Positions 1-12,900 of a DNA stretch of 64,000 nt are shown one piece after another. Position 1 is the stretch's first letter; each line of letters starts with the position of its first letter. The stretch covers positions 86,155,542 to 86,219,541 of the forward strand of contig JBAIZL010000003.1 in the NCBI GenBank assembly GCA_036971475.1. Reading direction: 5' to 3'. The stretch comes from Prosapia bicincta. Its lineage: Eukaryota; Arthropoda; Insecta; Hemiptera; Cercopidae. The notes beneath the pieces are model-generated. The model ran no database searches and was not told where the DNA came from. It worked only from the letters and a program-made list of their open reading frames with translations. The translations under genes were made by a program, and so were the position numbers.

Positions 1-159
1 CCATTGTTTTACAAATATCCAATTTTTATTCCAACCAGATTCATGTGTTTAAATTTCCAAACGGTGAGTTACGACGTAAATACATATAAGGCTTAATAGA
101 AGTTAAGATGAAGGAAATAGATTCGAAAATATGTACATACTAATTTTTACATTGAAAGG

Positions 160-440
160 GAAGCATTCCGACGCGGGCCAGCGAAATAAAAGGGGCGAGC
201 AGACTACTGTATATAAGAGACAATGACAAAATGCTTGGACGCCCGAAAACCTAATGTGTATCATAAGATTGTAAACAAATGTCAGCTAATCTCGGCTATA
301 AATAGTGTAGGACATGACATGTGCTTATCCATGTCTGTCATATACATTATCGATCTTTATGGCTTTGTGACACAAGTAGACACTGTGCGACAAAAGTTCA
401 TAGCGGATTATCTGGGGAATTCGTTATCCTATTCCACGGA
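160..440 (+). repeat. Dispersed transposon-derived repeat, copy A
   Basis: This stretch is clearly related to the reverse complement of 43440-43710, which lies inside a TTAA-flanked piggyBac-like element. Shared landmarks are 'cagactactgta', 'tgacaaaatgcttgga', 'cgaaaacctaatgtg', 'cagctaatctc' and 'tataaatagt'. Conceptual translations also align (for example INS...YIIxLY), but both copies have indels, so I do not call a protein. The TATA-like 'tataaatag' suggests a transposon promoter or leader. No TTAA-bounded ends are visible for this copy. Confidence 0.6.
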
Positions 441-450
441 TGATCGGAAG

Positions 451-563
<113 letters not shown>

Positions 564-725
564 ATTATAAAGTATAACATTTTAATTTTTAGCAATTGCA
601 AAGATAATTGTAATTACAAGGTTTGTGTAATCTTAATAGATTTTTATGGAACAAAAATAAAAATTCACTTTCATAACTCATTAACTTTCATAATAATAAT
701 AATAATAAGATTATATTACATTTGT

Positions 726-1108
726 TTTGTACTATCTTGGCAAAACACTACTTACTGATTTATTTAGTAGACGCGTTTTGTGCTAGGTCAGCACATTTTT
801 CAATGCTGTGAATTACTGACAAGACTGTTGCTCAGGTGTGTTATGTTTGTGTGAGTCTGTGGTGTATTTTTGTTCAGTGGTGTGTTATTGTTCATATAGT
901 AGTTGTTAATTATGTGCTCAAATATAGTGTTTGATTGGGAGTGTGTTTAGTCAGAAATATTCATACATAATTAAGAACAAAAACATATCATAAACAACAA
1001 CAAACACACCCACAAAATTATATTAAATAATACACCAACCTAGTGCAAAAAGCATCTGCTGAATAAATCAGTAAGTGTGGTTTTTTGCCAAGATAATACA
1101 AACAAGTG
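726..1108. mobile_element. Inverted-repeat insert resembling a Penelope-like tail
   Basis: Imperfect inverted arms of about 65 bp (726-790 and 1043-1108) start at 'actatcttggcaaaac' and end at 'gcactaggt'. They enclose about 250 bp. Read on the - strand, the left arm shows a small hairpin (gtgct/agcac), then aaaacgcgtc and an aataaa-rich tail. The same layout is seen at 10.7, 20.8, 23.3, 26.0 and 62.0 kb. The assignment to Penelope-like elements rests on the 10.4-kb and 62-kb copies, which keep coding remnants; this copy shows no recognisable protein. Confidence 0.55.
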
Positions 1109-2030
1109 TAATATCTATATAAACCTCAAGATGTACAACACAAAAACTGCAAATAAGATGTGTTGAGTATTTTAAATATTTTATAAACGTAAATACATTT
1201 TAACTTTATAATAAATTAACAACTTGCTAAAGTCATAAAGTAAGTTAATTTACAAAAATTTACTTAGGTATAACGACTTTGATTGCACTAAATGGGGCAA
1301 AGATTAAATTCAGATATAATTTTTATGATCCATAGAGTTCAGAGTTATAACACAGAACCCAAAATCTTATATACCATTGTTTAACAATAGGTATATTCAT
1401 TGTGGGATGATAATAGTGACAATAGTGATAATGACAAGTGGGATAATATTTGACATTTATATGAACACAGTAATATCAGACTACAACATTCCCTTAGCAA
1501 TGTAGTTCATTATAATTATTATGATTGCTGTTGTTAATCTTTTTAAGTGAAATATGTGAATGATTCTGTAAAGGGGAAAGAGAGCATACATTCGAAAGTC
1601 TGGAGATAAGAAGTCGTCTCTTCAGAAAGCCGACTCAAGTTGTGAAGGTCAAGGTAAACAAGAAAGGTGAAACACTTGATGACATTTTTAAATAGTTTAA
1701 GCTATACTATTTCTTTATCGTTATAAGTATATAATGATAAGTTATTGGAACGAATATACTTCCTTCACTCTCAACCATATTAACATTTAAAGACAGGTTT
1801 CGATACATGAAAGTTTCTAACCCTCTCTGTTTTAACTAATTTGGACAGACTTTCCTCATTGGGTTCATTTAATATTGAAAGAAAAAGCTTTATCGTGTTA
1901 TTTTACTTTTAAACAGTTTTAATTTCACTATATAGCTGCTGGGTATTTTTCTTTATTCTTATACAACTAAGGAATAGATTGATATTTTATAATAAAGAAA
2001 ATATTTGTGTCCAAGTATTTATTTTTTAAT
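1109..2030. other. AT-rich DNA, nothing recognised
   Basis: No conserved exon, tandem array or transposon end is recognised. A short open stretch at about 1563-1690 (+) carries basic residues and a possible splice donor, but it matches nothing I know and is not annotated as an exon. Confidence 0.4.
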
Positions 2031-2039
2031 GTTTAGTTT

Positions 2040-2980
2040 TTACTGAAAATAATTTTTTGTATATAAAAGCAGAAAGAATAAGATCACTTGATTACTAGCC
2101 AACACCCACCCTTGCCAGTTGGCGACTTGGTGACCAGTAGAGACGGGCCCCCTGAAGATAGGACTGTTGTAATCCTGGGCCCGGTTCAGGGCTGTGCAAT
2201 CTTTAAGGTGTTTGGCATCCATAAGTTCACCACCACACAGCAGACACTCCGGGGTCCGTAGCACATGAATGCGGTGGAGGTGCGCAGCAAGGAAATCATG
2301 ACCGGTTTTCAATCTGAAAGCTGCAACGCTAACAGCTCAGGGCAAGTTTTAGTCAATTGGTCTCCCCGTCACAAGACTTACCTGCTGAGAGTTCCCTCAA
2401 TCGACCATGATTCCATTTTTTGGTGGACGTCTTTATTAGGGGACCTGGAGGAATGTAGTGAGCTCAGATGCTCGGGTGAGGTAGGCTTGTTCCCTGCTTG
2501 GCTAGTTGATCAACCTTTTCATTATTAGTGATGGTTACATGCTTGGGATCCACTGGAAATTAAGTACTCACCCAGCATTTATGAGAGCATTTAGTTTTCT
2601 TCTACATTCTATGGTTCTACTACAGTCAGTTCGTGAGTTCCCAGAGAGGTTCAAGATGGCGGTCTTAGAATCAACAAGGAAAACTGCCTTACCCGTAGCA
2701 GTCAGGTTCTCAATTTCAATTGCTGCAGCATATATGGCAGCCACCTCACAGTTGTAGTTGCTAAGGTGGGCCCCGACATCAGAAAATCGCTCAAAATATA
2801 TGCAGCACCTGGTTAGCCTGATCTACTTATGGATGATCCATCTGAGTAAATTTGGAGCCATTCTGGTGCAGGGTATTTTTCATTGATAGTTCGGAGGGCT
2901 GTACGTCTAAGCTCTGCTTCGGCAAGTGGTGATGTGTCAGGAGGAGCTCTGCCTCAGGGAGCAAGATCATTAATCATATT
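2040..2980 (-). pseudogene. Degenerate LINE 3' fragment: RNase H and C-terminal Cys/His tail
   Basis: Read on the - strand, about 2900-2500 encodes a broken RNase H-like domain. Visible parts are the IYSDGS first-acid motif near 2845, an NCEVAAIYAA helix near 2740 and a terminal VDQLAKQG-like segment near 2500. It is followed by the LINE tail pattern TGHDFLAAHLHRIH, then C..C and H....C (2312-2150). This domain order is typical of non-LTR retrotransposons of the I/Jockey/R1 group. In-frame stops and frameshifts show that it is dead. It is separate from the LINE at 3860-6140, which has its own tail. Confidence 0.75.
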
Positions 2981-2989
2981 TAATTCCAC

Positions 2990-3115
2990 CTTTACTTGAA
3001 CTACTAGCTCTACACAAAAACACTTGAACATATATTGATATTTTGTAGTTTGCACTTGGTAATATACGCAAGTATAACATATCAATATATGTTCAAGTTT
3101 TTTAGTGAACAAGAT
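2990..3115. repeat. Short inverted repeat related to the 17.96 and 61.57 kb elements
   Basis: Arms of about 20 bp (cttgaacatatattgata and its complement) flank about 40 bp. The outer sequence 'ctactag...aaaacacttga...gatatttt...ttgc' resembles the segments at 17977 and 61570, which belong to a Penelope-like inverted repeat. It is probably a decayed remnant of that family. Confidence 0.45.
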
Positions 3116-3200
3116 AATTTTCATATTTTAAACTATATTAAAATTGTTTTCTAGCCTGAAAACAAAATGTAGTTTTGATATACAAAATCAAATAGGTTAT

Positions 3201-3852
3201 ATAATTTTCAGGCAAAAATTTGTCATTAAAAATTAGTTCAAAAACATTTTTTTCTGAAAAAGCTACTACAAAAACTGATAAACATTTTAAACAATATTTA
3301 ACTATTTTATTAGCTGCCCAGTAATAGTATTATTTATATCTAATGTAGGATGCAAAGTTCTTTCTACAAATAATACAACAGATAACATTTAAACAGAATA
3401 AAAACTAAAAATCAAATTATTACTTATTATTAAATATTCAATACATATGTACACAAATGAAAAACAACAAATAAAATACATTGAAGGAAATGACAATAGC
3501 AATCCAGTAAGACACTTACTTCTTACATAATTTTCAGGCAAAAATTTGTCATTAAAAATTAGTTCAAAAACATTTTTTTCTGAAAAAGCTACTACAAAAA
3601 CTGATAAACATTTTAAACAATATTTAACTATTTTATTAGCTGCCCAGTAATAGTATTATTTATATCTAATGTAGGATGCAAAGTTCTTTCTACAAATAAT
3701 ACAACAGATAACATTTAAACAGAATAAAAACTAAAAATCAAATTATTACTTATTATTAAATATTCAATACATATGTACACAAATGAAAAACAACAAATAA
3801 AATACATTGAAGGAAATGACAATAGCAATCCAGTAAGACACTTACTTCTTCG
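3201..3852. repeat. 326-bp tandem duplication
   Basis: Two head-to-tail copies (3201-3526 and 3527-3852), each starting 'ataattttcaggcaaaaat' and ending near 'gacacttacttctt'. I see no differences by eye apart from the boundary bases. The sequence is AT-rich and non-coding, and it lies between two LINE fragments. It is either a very recent duplication or an assembly artefact. Confidence 0.93.
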
Positions 3853-3859
3853 TACAAGC

Positions 3860-6140
3860 TTCCAGCTCTAGGAGTAACCTATAGCCGGATGTCCACGATA
3901 AATCGATTCTACTACTGGTTAATATTTTCTCTTGAGAAGAATATGTTGCCAATTTCCAACCTCAACTCTCATGATGTCTCTTGAGATAATGGGATAGGTA
4001 CAGTTGAACAGGATATGTTGAACTCTCTCCTCATCCTTGTTGCAGAGAGTTCAGTCAAATTGAACCTGAATAGGCAGCTCTTCGTTATTATTTAACCTGT
4101 TCTTACTCTGGCAAGGAAATGACGCTACTTGGGGCGGTAGCCCACAAAATTTGTCGTCCGTGGCCGACTCGGGTTGAAATTTAAACAGTTTGTGACCAGT
4201 TGATTCTCTCTCTCATTGTTGTTTCCATGTGTTCTGGAAAATCTTGTTTGCGACTTTTACAGCAGGTTAAAGAATGTTTCTTTAGGTTTGCCGGCTTTAT
4301 GCAAGATAAATATTTTACTATTTTGTTCGCTCTTTCGTTTCCTGGGATTCCACAGTACTAAGGGAACCTGTCGAAGAGTCACCTCTTTGCCGCAGATTCC
4401 AACTTGGCGATTGTTTTCCTAATTTAAAATATCCAAAACTAGTCCTGTGGAGTCGCTCATTATCGACCGAAGGGTGGATTTTGAGTTAGTAAATATGCAT
4501 ATTTGCTTGTATGTGGTGGGCTGATGATAGCTTATAAACGCTGCACAAGGCTAGTAGTTCCATATCCATGCAAGAGGCTGAGTTCGCCGGGATGAAATAA
4601 GTGTCACCGTTAGATTCATTTTAGTATCTTGTATTTGATACTCTATTTTCCTGATCCAGTAACCCGTCTGTGAAACTTTTATATGATTTTTATAGAGTGT
4701 GTGGATCATTTCAAGTGCTTGTGACCGTAGTAGACCTGGTTGCCCGTTTGGCTTCATTCTTAAGGTAAATTCAATTTTATCCTTAGAAGCGACCAACTAC
4801 TTGGTGACCCTGCGTGAAACATAGGAATTGGTTCCGGTGTAATGCCTGACAACAAAACTGCCATTGATTTTATTTTGATTAAAAGATTGTTTTATCCTAT
4901 TAGCACCGACAACAAAATTGTGCAATGGGTGGCTTTGTGGTAGAGATATGGTTGACATATATTTTGACCATATTCGTTTACTAATGTAGAGATCGATAAG
5001 CTCCACACCTAGCTCAATTTCCATTGCGGCTATCAATGTTGTTTTGGTGCAACCCAGACATAAACAAACTGATGCTGATTGGATTTCTTGGACTTTTTTC
5101 AAATGAGACTTAGCTGCTGATCTCCATACTTCACAACAATAGGTTGCTTTTGATCTCAAGAAGGCAAGATTAACCATTTTTACCATGGATGTGTATGCAA
5201 GCCAATTGTGACTGGCAACTGCCTTGAGTGCATTCAGTCTTGTTGAACATAATTCCATGATTTATTCTATATGTTTTGCCCACTTTAGTTGAGGGTCCAA
5301 GATAATGCCTAATAACTTTAGGTTCTTGTTGTATTTGAGCATGTTAAGGTCAGGAGTGTATTCGACAAGTTTGTTTTGCCGGGTAAAAAATGTCCACTCT
5401 GTTTTCTCTGCTGATATAGCAAGTGACCATTTAGAGCACCAATTTGTCAACTTGCTTAGGGCAGGCTGCATTATTTCACATGCTTTTAAATGATCAGAGT
5501 CAGTTACCCAAATAGTTTAGTCATCGGAGAATGTCATACTTTCTACTGGAGGAAAAAATCTTGGTATATCGTGATATTAAAAAGGATCAGGCCAATGATC
5601 CCGCCCTGTGGAATCCCATTTACAATATTGTAAAGTGAAAAAATTTTATCATTCACTGTCACAACTACAAGACAGTTTTCTACAAAGTTGACAATGAATT
5701 GAAGCATTTTCCTTTTCAATTCCAAGCTTCATTCAAGTATCATGGTTGTAGGGGAATTTTATGAAAGGCAGCTTCAAAGGCGACCATCACTGCAGCTGTG
5801 CTCTTTTTATAATCATATCTTTCGTATATTTTGTTTGTGAAGTATAAAAATGCATCAATTGTGCTCCTTTGACGCCTGAAGCCAAATTGACTTATTCCGT
5901 TTGTTTTCTGATTCCAGCCTCTAAGAAAGTCTCTTGTTTACTAAACGCTCAAACAGTTTGCCAGTGCAGGACTTTAGGGACATACGCCCTATGTCTGAGC
6001 TGATAGCTGTTTTCAGATTATCCAAAAAACAAAGGGCTATGATAGTGTTTAAAATAGTTCTAAAACCATCCAAAGATGGAAGCACATGTCAAACACTGGC
6101 AACAAAGAGTAACTACCTCTACTCATATAGGTATTGAAGT
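3860..6140 (-). pseudogene. Degenerate LINE (reverse transcriptase, RNase H, Cys/His tail)
   Basis: Order on the - strand: reverse transcriptase fragments at about 6080-5960 (PISL-like, then KLFERLVNKRLS), 5890 (GFR-RSTIDAF), 5640-5590 (GIPQGG-GLILFNI) and 5535 (FSDD in place of FADD). A thumb-like region LLGIILDPQLKWAKHIE follows, then a post-RT region (5258-4797). RNase H traces lie at about 4560-4240 (IFTNSKSTLRSI). A C-terminal tail LCNKDEERVQHILFNC lies at about 4050-3990. The whole corresponds to the pol region of a non-LTR retrotransposon of the I/Jockey/R1 type. Numerous frameshifts and stops interrupt it. No 5' ORF1 or endonuclease domain is visible, so it is 5'-truncated. Confidence 0.82.
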
Positions 6141-6819
6141 TACATTTAGTAATAACTGCGGAGCTGGCATTGAAATCCTGCCACTTCAGAGCTCCCGACA
6201 CTTGAGATGATAGGGTTAAACATCACTGAATTTTCACTCAGTTATTTTTTTAAATAGGTTTCTAAAGTGCTTGTTTTTTCAATTCCTTCACACTCTCCCT
6301 GTATTTATCTTGTTCAAATTTTGAATTGTTAATAAAATATTTTTTATTCATCCGGTCAAAATCATATACATTTTTTAAAACTTTAACACAACAGAAAACA
6401 ACATAACTGGTATACAACTACATGACCGAAATTAGACAAAATGGCAGATAAGGGTCACCCTTAACATTCTCAACCAGACAAAACTCTGTTCACTGTTAAC
6501 TTTTAAATCTTACTTCCTAAGGTCTTTGATTATTAAAAGTGTAGGCCTATAGAATATCAACTACTGTAGGTGATAATTCATTTGCATTTTTATTGTAAGT
6601 TATTTCAGTAGACCTAAAGACATACGAGATCCTTTTAACATTATCAGAATGTTAACTCTACTTAATAAATCACTGTTGTGAATAATTTACAAATTCTGTA
6701 CTTCACAGTTTTTGTTTAAGTTTGCACAAATTATCAGGAGCTGACTAAATTACACTTACTAAAAATTTTAACGAGATAAATTTTTTATAACTGTTGGCTT
6801 TATGCAACTTTTTTTTCAG
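6141..6819. other. Non-coding DNA upstream of the first visible LIN9 exon
   Basis: Probably intron or 5' flank of LIN9. I see no additional exon that fits the required phase (two bases of a codon carried over) and no transposon. Confidence 0.4.
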
Positions 6820-6930
6820 CCCTGACAGAAGACTTGGACAGAAGATAGGGATGCGGCTAAGGAATTTACTCAAGTTACCCAAGGCTCAAAAATGGGTTTG
6901 CTATGAATGGTTTTACAGTAATATTGACAA
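6820..6930 (+). CDS. LIN9: LIN9 exon A (start of DIRP domain)
   Basis: 111 bp between a tttttttcag acceptor and a gtaagt donor. It starts by completing a split codon and ends two bases into the Lys codon finished by the next exon. It encodes PDRRLGQKIGMRLRNLLKLP and KAQKWVCYEWFYSNID, the hallmark of the DIRP domain. An upstream exon ending in phase 2 is required and was not found in the window. Confidence 0.95.
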
Positions 6931-9900
6931 GTAAGTATTTCTTTTTTATTCTCAATTTTAATTTTTTGTTTTTGCAATAAATTATATTCAGCTATGAAAG
7001 TAGTTTATTTTATTCAGGAACTTTATGTATAGTTTTTTGTTCAATACATGCTGAACTGCATTGTTAAACTTCCTTATTAAGAACATAGTGGGTTGTCTTA
7101 GAATATGATTAATTTATCTTATTGAGATCTATCACGAGAGGCATTTTTCTGCTCAACTTTTTGTTCCTTTCAGTAAGTTTTCTTCTAAACCGTACTCTAT
7201 TAGGTTTTTCCGCTTAAGGCATCCCTAAATTATGTAATGCCGTGCGGGAGAGGGTGGTTATGAAAAGAGGAAGGGGGTATGCAGTAAAGTTACATAAATT
7301 GAAATTTTAGTTTCGACTACATTAAAATCTTTTTTTATTTAATAAATAAATCTACTCCATTTTAACTTTTGACTAAGTAAAATGTACTTAATATTATAAT
7401 AAATTCAAATTCTATTTTTAAAAAAACATGTATATAAAGTACTCTATTAAACTTCCTGTTTATGAGGATTGTTGGAGAAAAAATGAGGAACCGAAGACTT
7501 GAGAGTTATTTACCAACACTTATTCTACCAAAATAATTATAGTTTAAACTAAATACTAACTGAAGCAAACACAAAGTGCTATTTAAACACTGCTTAATAG
7601 GTTAATATAACAGATTTAAAAAGGCAGGCTGGTTGGTTTTGTATGTATGTTGTCACAATTGACAGTGACAAAGCGTTTAAATTCATCAACCTGTACCCTA
7701 AGTTTATTAACTTGTTCCAAATAATGATGCAGTCAGTTATTTTACTAGTACAAATAGAATATGTATTTATCATTTTGCTACAATAACAAAGTTAATATCA
7801 ACAGTGAGTTTAACTATATAAGTTCTAACTATATCTTTATTCTAGTTATAGTTTAGAATTTTTGTAGTATTAATCGCTGATGTTGATGACTGCGGGGATG
7901 AGCAAAAAAATATTTATTGTGGTTTGGCGTTGGTTATTATTTTTAATTGCATCTAAGGTCTAATTTTGGTAAACACGAATAAGAATTTTAAAATATTTTC
8001 CTCTTGAATTTTCAGAGCGCTATTTAGAGGTGATAATGACTTCACTATTTGTCTAAAGGAAACATTTCCTCAGCTTAAAACCAGAACTTTATCTCGTGTA
8101 GAATGGTGCAAAATGAGAAGATTAATGGGAAAGCCCAGAAGATGTTCACAGGTTTGTATTTGTATAGTAACTTTTGCAATGATTTTATAATTTCAAAAAC
8201 TATTGTAACTTATCAAAGATAGCCTTGTGGAATAAAATACAAAAGTTTGAATATCATTTAAATGTTATGTTTTTTTAATATTTTGAAAGAATAGAATTGA
8301 CACTGCTGGAAGAATAGGTTGTTCAAGTACAGCTCACCCCACTTTTCCCAACTGTTTTTCTATAACTTGAAGGTTCCATGATGGTTCGATTCCAGAATGC
8401 AGGGTAAACACTGTACATAATTTTGTAATGTCTGTCTATTTAAAAACCATATAAAACGCTCATAAAAAAACTTGTAAAATCATTACCAAATGTAAAATAA
8501 AAATAGCCAATTTTATGACCATAGAATAATATTTACAGCCAGAATTCGAGAAAAAAAATAATCACATCATTGACAAACCAAACAAATTGTTTTTTGTCAC
8601 TTGGAATTGGTAATAGAAACCCTTTATACACCAGTAAATGGTATACTTTTCAAAGAATATCATGGGACCACACTAGGGCTAAATATTCCTCTTTTTATTA
8701 ATTTTGTTGATGTTTCTCACACAATAAGTTATCATTTGAGTTGTTTCAATCATTGACATTAACTTCAGGTATAGTCACATCTCACTCAAATATAAACAAG
8801 AAAACCTATTGCACCAATACAAGCAAGACACGATTAATTTCATAGCTTAGTATATAACAAGTCCCAAAAACGAAAAATGTTGTGCTGTCAAAAATGACCT
8901 GTGAAACAGTTTCAACAAGTAGAGTACAATGTGCAAGTAACATTATTAACATTCGACAAGAGCTGCTCACCCTACAGCCTTTACCATCAAACTCGTACAT
9001 TTATGTATCCTCTACTAATCAAGCTTGTATTTATTTGGAGTCGCATTACTGAGTAACTGCTAATCGTATGTTACTTTTCTCATCTTTTATATTCTGAAAT
9101 ATCTGACGATAGTTATATGAAATATATTGTTGCATCACCAAACCCATGTCCAACATTCTTATAAGCTTCACCTTCCATAGGAGATATACTAATTCTTAAC
9201 TGTCTTACTAACAGCTTTTTGTGTCTTTTCGTTAAATTATCGTTTTTCTTTTCTCAGCCAATAGGTCAGTGGGGAATACTACACATCCTAACAATACAAT
9301 TGCAACGCAACAGTTTTGTAAACACATGCTTCCTCTAATAAATCACAAGACACCTTTTGTTTTTCACAACAAAATATTCATTATTAAGTCATTGGTAATA
9401 AATCTGTAGAGTTAAACATGTTCAAGTGATCATTTTCAATATTTCATAAGCTATACCTACTGCTTTTTTATTTACCAGAGAAGTAAATTTGTAAAAAAAT
9501 GAGTTTAAAAAAACCAAGTGAAAATTTACATCAGGATAAATTTTTTATCAATACCTAGGGAAATGGAATGATAAATCTAGTAAAATATTTGTAGGTGATC
9601 AATGTCATCAGTATTGCTGAAGCTGGATTGTAGTCACATTTTAATTATTATATTATTAGGATTTAATTAAAACTTTTAGATTTGACTATTTTTTAATTTT
9701 ATTTATCAAAAATAATTTTTTTCAACTAAATTTAACCTTTCTATTAATTCTATAGGCATTTTTTGAAGAGGAAAGGAGAGAGTTGGAGCGTAAGCGTGCT
9801 AAAATCCGTCTTTTGCAACAACGTAAAGGAAGCGATTTATCATGTGTGAAAGATTTACCTCCTGAAATACCACTACAACTTGTAATTGGCTCAAAAGTAA

Positions 9901-12900
9901 CAGCACGATTAAGGAAACCTCAAGATGGTTTGTTTACGGGAAGCATTGATGCAGTTGACACATCAAATAATACCTATAGAATCACTTTTGATAGGCCAGG
10001 ATTAGGGACACATTCTATACCTGATTATGAGGTCCTGGTAAGTGTATCATCTAAATGAGTACATTAGTCAAGTTTTTAAAGTATACAAAATCAATATAGT
10101 TATAATTTTAAAAGGTAATTGTTTTATTACATACACAGAAGAAAATAAAAAAAATATGAATTTTTTCTTCCAATAAATGCCTAAGGTGATTTCAGGTAAA
10201 AAAATATATAGTAGAATCTAATATAAGAGTCTAACTGTGGCTGAAAATTGTCCACTTGAATGAAAATCCATTATAAAGCAAAAAGTATTTATAAAGTTGT
10301 TAAAGTGCAAAAAAATGAAGAAAAAGTGTAAAGTTTAATAAAATAAACATCTTGAATTTTGTAGTATATTACGTTTGGTGAAACTTAATCAAACAGAACA
10401 CCAACTCGGCATTCTCTAATCACTTAAAAGAAACAGGACACAAATACACAGACATTTACCATTACCTAGAAATCTTATACACCAACAAAAAAGGACCACA
10501 TCTTAATACACTAGAACAATTTGAAATTTACAAACACAAAATACAAACATATTAAACAAACAAACCCAAAACAAATCACACATACTCTTTTATACTATCA
10601 AAAACCTGCCTTTAAAACTGTCACCACTTATCCTAACAACTCCAAGCAGAAAATTTAGACACTGATGAAGATCACCACGGAGCGATCAAAAATGTTTTGT
10701 AAGTTTTTACAAAATAAAAGTTTGGATAGTCATACAACAAAGTAAACGTGGTTAAAATAAACATATTTAAAACTTGTTTAGGATTTATTTACAGCGATTA
10801 AAAGTCAGTACTGTGACACTGTAACATATAATTCAACTGCAGTGCTGAAAAAATATTTGAATATAATTTCAGTTAGTAGGTCTTAAGGTTTTGTTGCTGC
10901 AAGGATCTGAAGTTACTTTTCAGGCCAGTTGTCACTTGGGTACTGTATTTAGAAAGTATTTGTTTACGAAATTGTTGGAAACACTTGATAAGTTGGTATT
11001 ATAAATGTTTACACTATTTAAAGTTATTGGTCATCGTTTGAGGTATTTATTACAAACTTGATTTTTTAGGCCTGTTACTTAATTGGTAAGCCATCATGTA
11101 GCTTTGATATACAAAGTTTTTGTTCAAGAAAAATTATAAACAATAAATTAAATAGTATTATAATTATAACAATTCTAGACTATATACAGTTCTCTTGCAT
11201 TTTTTTTGAGGAGAATTATATTTGATAAAGGATATAATCAACCAGGCTGTGTTGTGTCTGTTTACTTGGTTGGAATGATCTATCTCCAAAACGCAGTCCT
11301 TTTATAAGCGACATCCTGTTTATCCCTTTGCACTCCGACAATGACAACACTTGTTTGGCGCTGCATTCCGACCCATGGTATGAGCCGGCTTACGACTACC
11401 GCGTCTACTCTGATACTAGCATTACGTTGCCTGCCCTACCGCACAGATAGCTTGTAACACATTTTTTCTCTTAATTACGCTGTCCTTTATAAAGGCTTTA
11501 AATAATAATTATTTTGCATTTATAATATTTTTAATAATAAAAGAAATATTAAGTTATAGGTTTAGGGTTTATATGTAAACAAATCACATATTTAATTTAA
11601 AATACGTTTGTATTTATATTTCACTTGTGTTTAGAATTACGCAAGTACAAACAGGCACTTGAAACTTAGTACTTGCGTATGAGAAACCAAGACACTTTGT
11701 GACGGTGTGAAATGGCAGGACGTTTTGTTCTATTAATATGTTTTACCTAAACCATCAACTTAGGAAAACAATAACGTTTTGTAAAATGGTAATACAAAAC
11801 CCAATGATTGTCGCATAGTAGTTTTAAAATGCCAAACTATATTTGTTTAGGAGTTGAACACCAGAAAAATAAAACCGGGTTAAACCCGGGTAGTAGATAC
11901 GAAAAAAACATTGCCGTGTATTGTCCGGCATCGGAGAACTGCGCCAAGGTTGTTGCTCAATTCTTCGGAGCTGAAACGTTATTGCCAATTCATACCTGGC
12001 AGTGTAGTGCAAAGGGTTAATGCAGGTTCATTTTAATGAGGACCTACTGCATATAACAATAAAGCTATACATATGATCTACACATCTCTGGAAAGCTAAA
12101 AGATATCCTGAGACTTTTGAAGCAATATAACTGTGACAACTTTTTTTTGGCTTTCAAAGTGTGCTGAGCATTAAGATTGACAAGAGTTGATAATCCTTAG
12201 AGCTATTTTTGAGAATCGTAATAAATATTACGCAGTTGTACATTGCATAATTTCTCATGATATCTAGTACCATTATGTATAATTTCTGTACTACTTAATG
12301 TCATTATTTTTTCTTTGTTACAGTCAAATGAGCAACCAGATACAATAACTCTTACTACACTATCATCAAGTTACAGACCTGCTAGATCTCAGTCATCAAG
12401 AACAGGATCTTCAGTCTCATCCTTGCCTAATAGTCCTCATGTTCCTCATTTAGTTCCTCGTATCATGGATCCAATGCTTTCAGTTGCTCCACCAAAGAGG
12501 ATAATGCCAGCAGATGGCACTCTAGGAGGGTTTCCTATTAAAGTCTTAGAGAAAATTGTAAGTAAATTATATGAAAAGTCATTAATTATTCATTAAAATC
12601 CTTATTTCATTCAGTAAAATCTAAAAATTAAAGTCTATTTCATCTATAAGGGAACCAAAATACAAAAGCTGGTAACCTAAAGACCCTAAAAGTATTTGGT
12701 TTAGCTCTAGCATTTTAGTGGTAAGAGTTTTGATGTGTAGTATGTTAAAATCATTCTGGATATAATAAATAAAAAGTGAAATTATTTCTATTAGAAAAAT
12801 CTAAATTTATACTTTATTTAGTAAATTAGGATAGTATAAAATTCAGTAATTTGTCCCTTTAATAAAATGAAATCTTGTCCTTTCTCTATCTCTCTCTCTC

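Noticed and set aside
11808..12020. Overlapping open frames on both strands
   Set aside because: They lie inside a piggyBac-like MITE and include its terminal repeat; no transposase similarity.
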